A stretch of 64,000 bases of DNA from Leisingera sp. ANG-M1 (GTDB taxonomy: Bacteria > Pseudomonadota > Alphaproteobacteria > Rhodobacterales > Rhodobacteraceae). This document shows, piece by piece, positions 60,392 through 64,000 of this stretch (its first letter is position 1; each line of letters opens with the position of its first letter). The stretch covers positions 1-64,000 of the forward strand of contig NZ_JWLC01000015.1 in NCBI RefSeq assembly GCF_000813745.1, read 5' to 3'. The position numbers and the translations under genes were made by a program. The notes beneath the pieces are model-generated. The model was not told the DNA's origin and searched no databases. It saw nothing but the letters and a program-made list of their open reading frames with translations.

Positions 60392-62596
60392 ATGTCAATT
60401 CAACCACGGGCCGCAAAACTTGCTGCGCTCGCCCTTCTAACTATTTCTCCAGAAACATCATACGCTCAAAATGTTCACCAAATCGATTCGCTTGCATTAA
60501 ACGACAAAGGCGAGAAGATATTTCCAGGCGCTCGCGAAGTTGACTATCCACAAGGCGGGGTGGTTTTAGGGTCAGGTTGGAATAGCATCACAGATCGACC
60601 AATGGACAGTGTTTGCCTGAATTTTTCAAAGGTCTCGAGTAACGGGCAAGAATCCGAAGTCTCAATCGTTCGCATTGATGAGAAAGATTCTCTTATGAGG
60701 GAGGTGGGGATATCATATGGGGCAAGCGCTTCTGCATCCTTTGGAGCAGGCTCCGCATCTTTCAGTACAAAGCGAGATTTTATCGAAAAAAGCTCGATAG
60801 AAAATCATGTCCTGAATATTCTCGTGAAGTCGAAAGTAGTTAATGGCGTTTCTTTTGTCGCTCCACATGAGGATGATACGGGAGCTGGCGTTTCTGGAGC
60901 CGTGACGCTTAACGAATATGGGTCTTCAATTCTACACCCTGAAGAAGGCTTGAAGACCCGCCGAGAGGAGTTTTTTGAAAAGTGTGGTGATAGTTTTGTT
61001 GCAGGCATCATTCGTGGTGCAGAATTATATGCTCTTTATAATATGTCTGCAGAAAACAGAGATGCTTCGACCGAAGCAGGAATTCAGCTACAAGGGAAGG
61101 GGTCATATATTGGCTTTTCGGCGGGTGGTGATTACTCATCCAGGCAAATAAATAAGCAAATAAGCAATTATCACACAGATTCGATTACTTATTACCACTC
61201 GGCGCATCGTGGTCTTCCGTTGCCGTACAGGGAGGAGCAAATTTCAGATGCTCTACAGTACTTAGGCAATGCGCAGGACCCGGATGAAGCGTACCCATTG
61301 CGAATTTTGCTTCGACGCTATGATAGTCTACCTGAGTTCGGCACCGAGATTCCCTTTGGTGTTTCGATTGATGAACAGAGGGAATCTTACCGTCAACGAT
61401 TATTAGGGATGGCAGGTTACCTCAATCAGGTAATTGATATAACGCGGTCCTCCGGCACCACTGACCCGTATAATCTTAACCTGAGAGGCAAGAGCATTGA
61501 TTACTACAAAAAATTGCAGGACAGAATTTATGAAGAGATACACACTGTTTCCAATGAGCTGCGCGCCTGTTTCCAAAGTGAATCTTTTGGATCTTCCAAA
61601 CTGTCGAAGGAGTGCCTAGCAGATCCAACACCATTATACAGCGACTGGCTTTTCCGCTTGGAAATGCCCGTACATAAGGATCTTCATCGTGAACTATACA
61701 CTGATGAAATTTCCGAGGTATCGAAGATTTCCAACGAAATTGCGACACTAAAATCAAGCTATAACAACCATACTATCAGAGCGTTTTGGAACTATTCAGA
61801 TTGCAATATATTTGGAAGATCCTGCACCAAGAGATATATAGTAGTGAGGTGCTCGGATGAACCAGGCAATCCAACATGTAGGGATTTCGTTGCGAAGCGA
61901 AGAAATGCTGAAAGCCGACTTTCCATCCTTAAAGACCAACTAAATCATATTAAGGACATCGACACGAGGTTTGGCCGTTGGATTGTGGATGCATCGCGAG
62001 CGCGCACGGCAAACGGTGATATAAACGGGTATCTTTCCAATGAGCAGTTGGATCTACTCAAGAGTTGTTTGTTGGAACAATATACGCCAGTGGATGCAGC
62101 AGACGACGAGGGTGGTGAGGATCCGACTTGTTCCGAGAGAATAATGAGCGGGGAAAGGTTGGCGATAGTCGATGTTTTTGTGCCTGCTAATCGCTTAGAG
62201 CGTGACCGCGCTTACTTAGCTAAACTGGAAGCTGAAGTGGTCAAGATAGGTTCTCGAGTAAGCCTCCTTGAGAATGGCACTTTGGAACGCAAGGCAGGCG
62301 ATAATGAGTACAATTTCATGAGAGAGTTTAGAGATCTAGCTCGCCAGCGTAAGGATGCGGGTGAAGAGTTCATAGCCCTACTTCGAGGCAATGACGCTAA
62401 ACTGAGGAGCTTAGTAGGTATCAGACTTTCCCCACAGATGTTGAACGATGCGTACGAAAAGTGGCTCAATGACGGTGAAACAAGAGAGTTCTACTATAAA
62501 ATGCCTGAGGTTGATGACGATCCAAATAAATGGCGTTTCAACATGAATGGTTTCGATAGCAGAGCCGACTTTGAACCGTCACTGATTGAGTACTAG
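60392..62596 (+). CDS. Secreted protein with MACPF-like signature, candidate pore former
   Basis: A 734-residue exported protein. I use ATG 60392 (AAGG upstream) because it opens a signal peptide (QPRAAKLAALALLTISPETSYAQN). The block EEFFEKCGDSFVAGIIRGAEL (about residues 192-212) fits the membrane-attack-complex/perforin signature, usually YGTHY-x6-GG, with GDSFV-x5-GA here. Before it is a Ser/Ala-rich SYGASASASFGAGSASFST and after it a GKGSYIGFSAGGDYSSRQINKQ segment, as in strands that become hairpins. C-terminal half helical/coiled with Cys-bearing loops (NIFGRSCTKRYIVVRCSDEPGNPTC, in pieces). Stop followed directly by the next gene. Visibly AT-richer than the backbone. Confidence 0.55.
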   Translation: MSIQPRAAKLAALALLTISPETSYAQNVHQIDSLALNDKGEKIFPGAREVDYPQGGVVLGSGWNSITDRPMDSVCLNFSKVSSNGQESEVSIVRIDEKDSLMREVGISYGASASASFGAGSASFSTKRDFIEKSSIENHVLNILVKSKVVNGVSFVAPHEDDTGAGVSGAVTLNEYGSSILHPEEGLKTRREEFFEKCGDSFVAGIIRGAELYALYNMSAENRDASTEAGIQLQGKGSYIGFSAGGDYSSRQINKQISNYHTDSITYYHSAHRGLPLPYREEQISDALQYLGNAQDPDEAYPLRILLRRYDSLPEFGTEIPFGVSIDEQRESYRQRLLGMAGYLNQVIDITRSSGTTDPYNLNLRGKSIDYYKKLQDRIYEEIHTVSNELRACFQSESFGSSKLSKECLADPTPLYSDWLFRLEMPVHKDLHRELYTDEISEVSKISNEIATLKSSYNNHTIRAFWNYSDCNIFGRSCTKRYIVVRCSDEPGNPTCRDFVAKRRNAESRLSILKDQLNHIKDIDTRFGRWIVDASRARTANGDINGYLSNEQLDLLKSCLLEQYTPVDAADDEGGEDPTCSERIMSGERLAIVDVFVPANRLERDRAYLAKLEAEVVKIGSRVSLLENGTLERKAGDNEYNFMREFRDLARQRKDAGEEFIALLRGNDAKLRSLVGIRLSPQMLNDAYEKWLNDGETREFYYKMPEVDDDPNKWRFNMNGFDSRADFEPSLIEY

Positions 62597-63382
62597 GTGA
62601 GTACCGTGGCTAAAGGACGAAACAGCGGCGCAAGTCAAGTCATTTGGATTGCATTCGCACTCGGCGTGTCTGTGACGGGCACTACTATAGCACAAGAGGA
62701 AGATGGTTTCCGCCATCTTCCCCGTCAAATGAACGACTCTTCCTGTCAATCATACGCGCTTGGTCTCGCTGTGCACTATGAGGACCGTGGCGGTTTTTTT
62801 TCCTTCGACCAGACGTCTGAAGAACAGTTTTTTGACGATATAAGAGGAGCAGAGGCAAAGATACGAACTCTTGTCGCGTTTGCCAAAGGGGAAGAGCATG
62901 TATCGCATCGCGGTCATTGGAAGCAGGCGATCAGAGAGTATTCCGGGGTCAATGGGCAGCCGAAGTACCAAGTTAGAGAGAACATATCATCAGCAGCTCA
63001 AACGCTCCCACAATTTCAGAATGCCCTTCTGAAGCATTTTGCCAGCAAATGCACGAGGGATGACGAATGCCCAATTACGAGACGTGGCAATACAGAGGGT
63101 GCGCCTCCCCGGCCATTGATCGCGAGCATAACTGGGGTTAATGGTCTACCGTACAAATCTTCACATGTCGTGTTAATCAAAGATGTTAGACCCAAAGGTG
63201 GGTTCGACGGAAGGTCGTCTCATTTGCCTTCTAGGATGGAGTACCTTTTGGAGAATAGTGCTTCGAGGCGCACAGGTATGACTTGCGGCAAATCTGGCTC
63301 GACGGAATGGGTAAGCAATATAGATTTTAACACTTTTGGTGGTTTAGGGTACGTTCTGACTTGGATTGAACCAAGAGAATAA
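62597..63382 (+). CDS. Secreted papain-like cysteine hydrolase candidate
   Basis: A 261-residue exported protein beginning at GTG 62597, adjacent to the previous stop. Signal peptide about 1-33 (SQVIWIAFALGVSVTGTTIAQ). NDSSCQSYALGLAV (Cys50), SSHVVLIKDV (His190) and YLLENSASR (Asn220) have the order and local shape of the papain-fold Cys-His-Asn triad; the ENS segment corresponds to the NSWG region of papain. Family not known. Tight coupling to the MACPF-like gene suggests a functional pair, for example pore plus protease effector or a processing enzyme. Confidence 0.5.
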   Translation: MSTVAKGRNSGASQVIWIAFALGVSVTGTTIAQEEDGFRHLPRQMNDSSCQSYALGLAVHYEDRGGFFSFDQTSEEQFFDDIRGAEAKIRTLVAFAKGEEHVSHRGHWKQAIREYSGVNGQPKYQVRENISSAAQTLPQFQNALLKHFASKCTRDDECPITRRGNTEGAPPRPLIASITGVNGLPYKSSHVVLIKDVRPKGGFDGRSSHLPSRMEYLLENSASRRTGMTCGKSGSTEWVSNIDFNTFGGLGYVLTWIEPRE

Positions 63383-63816
63383 ATTCAACACATACCGAAC
63401 ACTGCCTCGTTTCACCGGACACCAATGCGGTTTCCGTATTGATTCTGATGAATTCGCTGGGAAATTTTCCACTTTCGCCCATAATAAAAATGACTGGTTA
63501 CTGCAGTCGAGATATTGTTCGCGTTACGCGACAACATGATATTGAAGATTTCCACCTTCTCGCAACCAAATTGCCTGCTTTCGGATAGTTATTTCAATGA
63601 CTGGTTTGGAGGAAGGATAGCATTGCCGAGCAACTATCGCTGCGGCTGCAGGTGTTTTCTGCGTCTGCAATAGCTGCGTGAGCAAACGACGGCTTAGTCC
63701 CGTCTTCGCCTACAAGCGCGTCTGAATAGCACCAGTTCTATGTAGTGATTGACCGTTCCAAACAACCGAACGTTTCTGAAAAACCTACGGGTTTGGAGGA
63801 CGTCGGGAATTGCATG

Positions 63817-63881
63817 TTTTCAGTCACTTAGGGAAAAAATTTTCCAAAACAAAGCGAAAACAGCCATAGAACGTGGGAAAC
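63817..63881 (+). repeat. Direct repeat, right copy (candidate att site)
   Basis: Matches the copy at 59451-59515 over 65 positions (52 identical by my alignment), same orientation. The rest of 63383-64000 has no credible gene; it is stop-rich in all frames. Confidence 0.65.
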
Positions 63882-63961
63882 GGCACTTTTCTGCCCCGAT
63901 CTCATTCTAGCGGCTCCAATTCGACCGACGTGCGGTAACCCCCGCTGTCTAGCGAATGCGT

Positions 63962-63984
63962 GGCCCTGGTTATCAGCCAGGGCC
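63962..63984. repeat. Short GC hairpin near the window end
   Basis: GGCCCTGG (63962-63969) pairs with CCAGGGCC (63977-63984) over a seven-base loop TTATCAG. It has no T tract and no gene context within the window. Confidence 0.35.
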
Positions 63985-64000
63985 CGTCAATGAATGACCG

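Noticed and set aside
1-64000. CRISPR arrays
   Set aside because: No regularly spaced identical repeats with spacers, and no cas-like genes, were seen.

Overview
This window looks like a chromosome segment from a marine Rhodobacteraceae (Roseobacter group; Leisingera, Phaeobacter or Ruegeria-like). The reasons are high GC, the complete aerobic (cob-type) cobalamin operon, an imelysin/bacterioferritin iron block, a RirA-type iron box, and the DUF2924/DUF3489/serine-recombinase module common in alphaproteobacteria. The genus is inference, because no 16S or other marker is present.

Backbone, 1-34.25 kb. A YceI protein and an MFS exporter are followed by an OhrR/MarR-type regulator with paired operators, then a flotillin (YqiK) with its YqiJ partner, and metG. 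A frameshifted VOC-family gene follows. The iron/heme block (8.6-16.5 kb) has an iron-box promoter, hemP, imelysin, porin, bfd, bfr, a di-heme c-type oxidoreductase, a second imelysin and a DUF1513 protein. glpR and glpD come next. The cobalamin locus (19.2-34.25 kb) is cobO on the minus strand, then on the plus strand a cobalamin riboswitch with its terminator, a DUF1636 gene, cobW, cobN, cobG, cobH, cobI and cobJ. cobK lies on the minus strand in the middle, then cobL, cobE, cobM, cobB, cobA and cobF complete the route, mostly with ATGA stop/start overlaps.

Accessory region, 34.5-64 kb. An IS6-family element (34.5-35.4 kb) marks the junction. Beyond it lies the most interesting part, a cluster of predicted exported proteins with no obvious housekeeping role (35.5-52.7 kb). 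The left half is a five-gene operon of large secreted proteins ending in a ~1,594-residue coiled-coil protein. Its channel-like hydrophobic stretch and a C-terminal motif faintly resemble the A subunit of Tc toxins. The right half encodes small exported proteins, most built to one plan: signal peptide, a 20-30 residue heptad segment usually opening with a GLV-like motif, then an unrelated C-terminal domain. These domains include an H-type lectin, a phage tail-collar-like domain, a DUF5675-like domain (without the heptad segment) and a possible ApeC-like domain. My reading is a modular secreted recognition or toxin-like system; the function is not proven.

Mobile tail. A tRNA-fMet 3' remnant (52.9 kb) abuts a phage-derived module: terminase-like ATPase, DUF5681 and ParB-methyltransferase genes on the minus strand, divergent from DUF3489, DUF2924 and a large serine recombinase. 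A tRNA-Ser 3' remnant follows (59.4 kb). Then a more AT-rich insert, bracketed by two ~65-bp related direct repeats (59.45 and 63.82 kb), carries a secreted protein with a MACPF-like signature and a secreted papain-like Cys-His-Asn hydrolase candidate. The right end of the window is non-coding as far as I can see.
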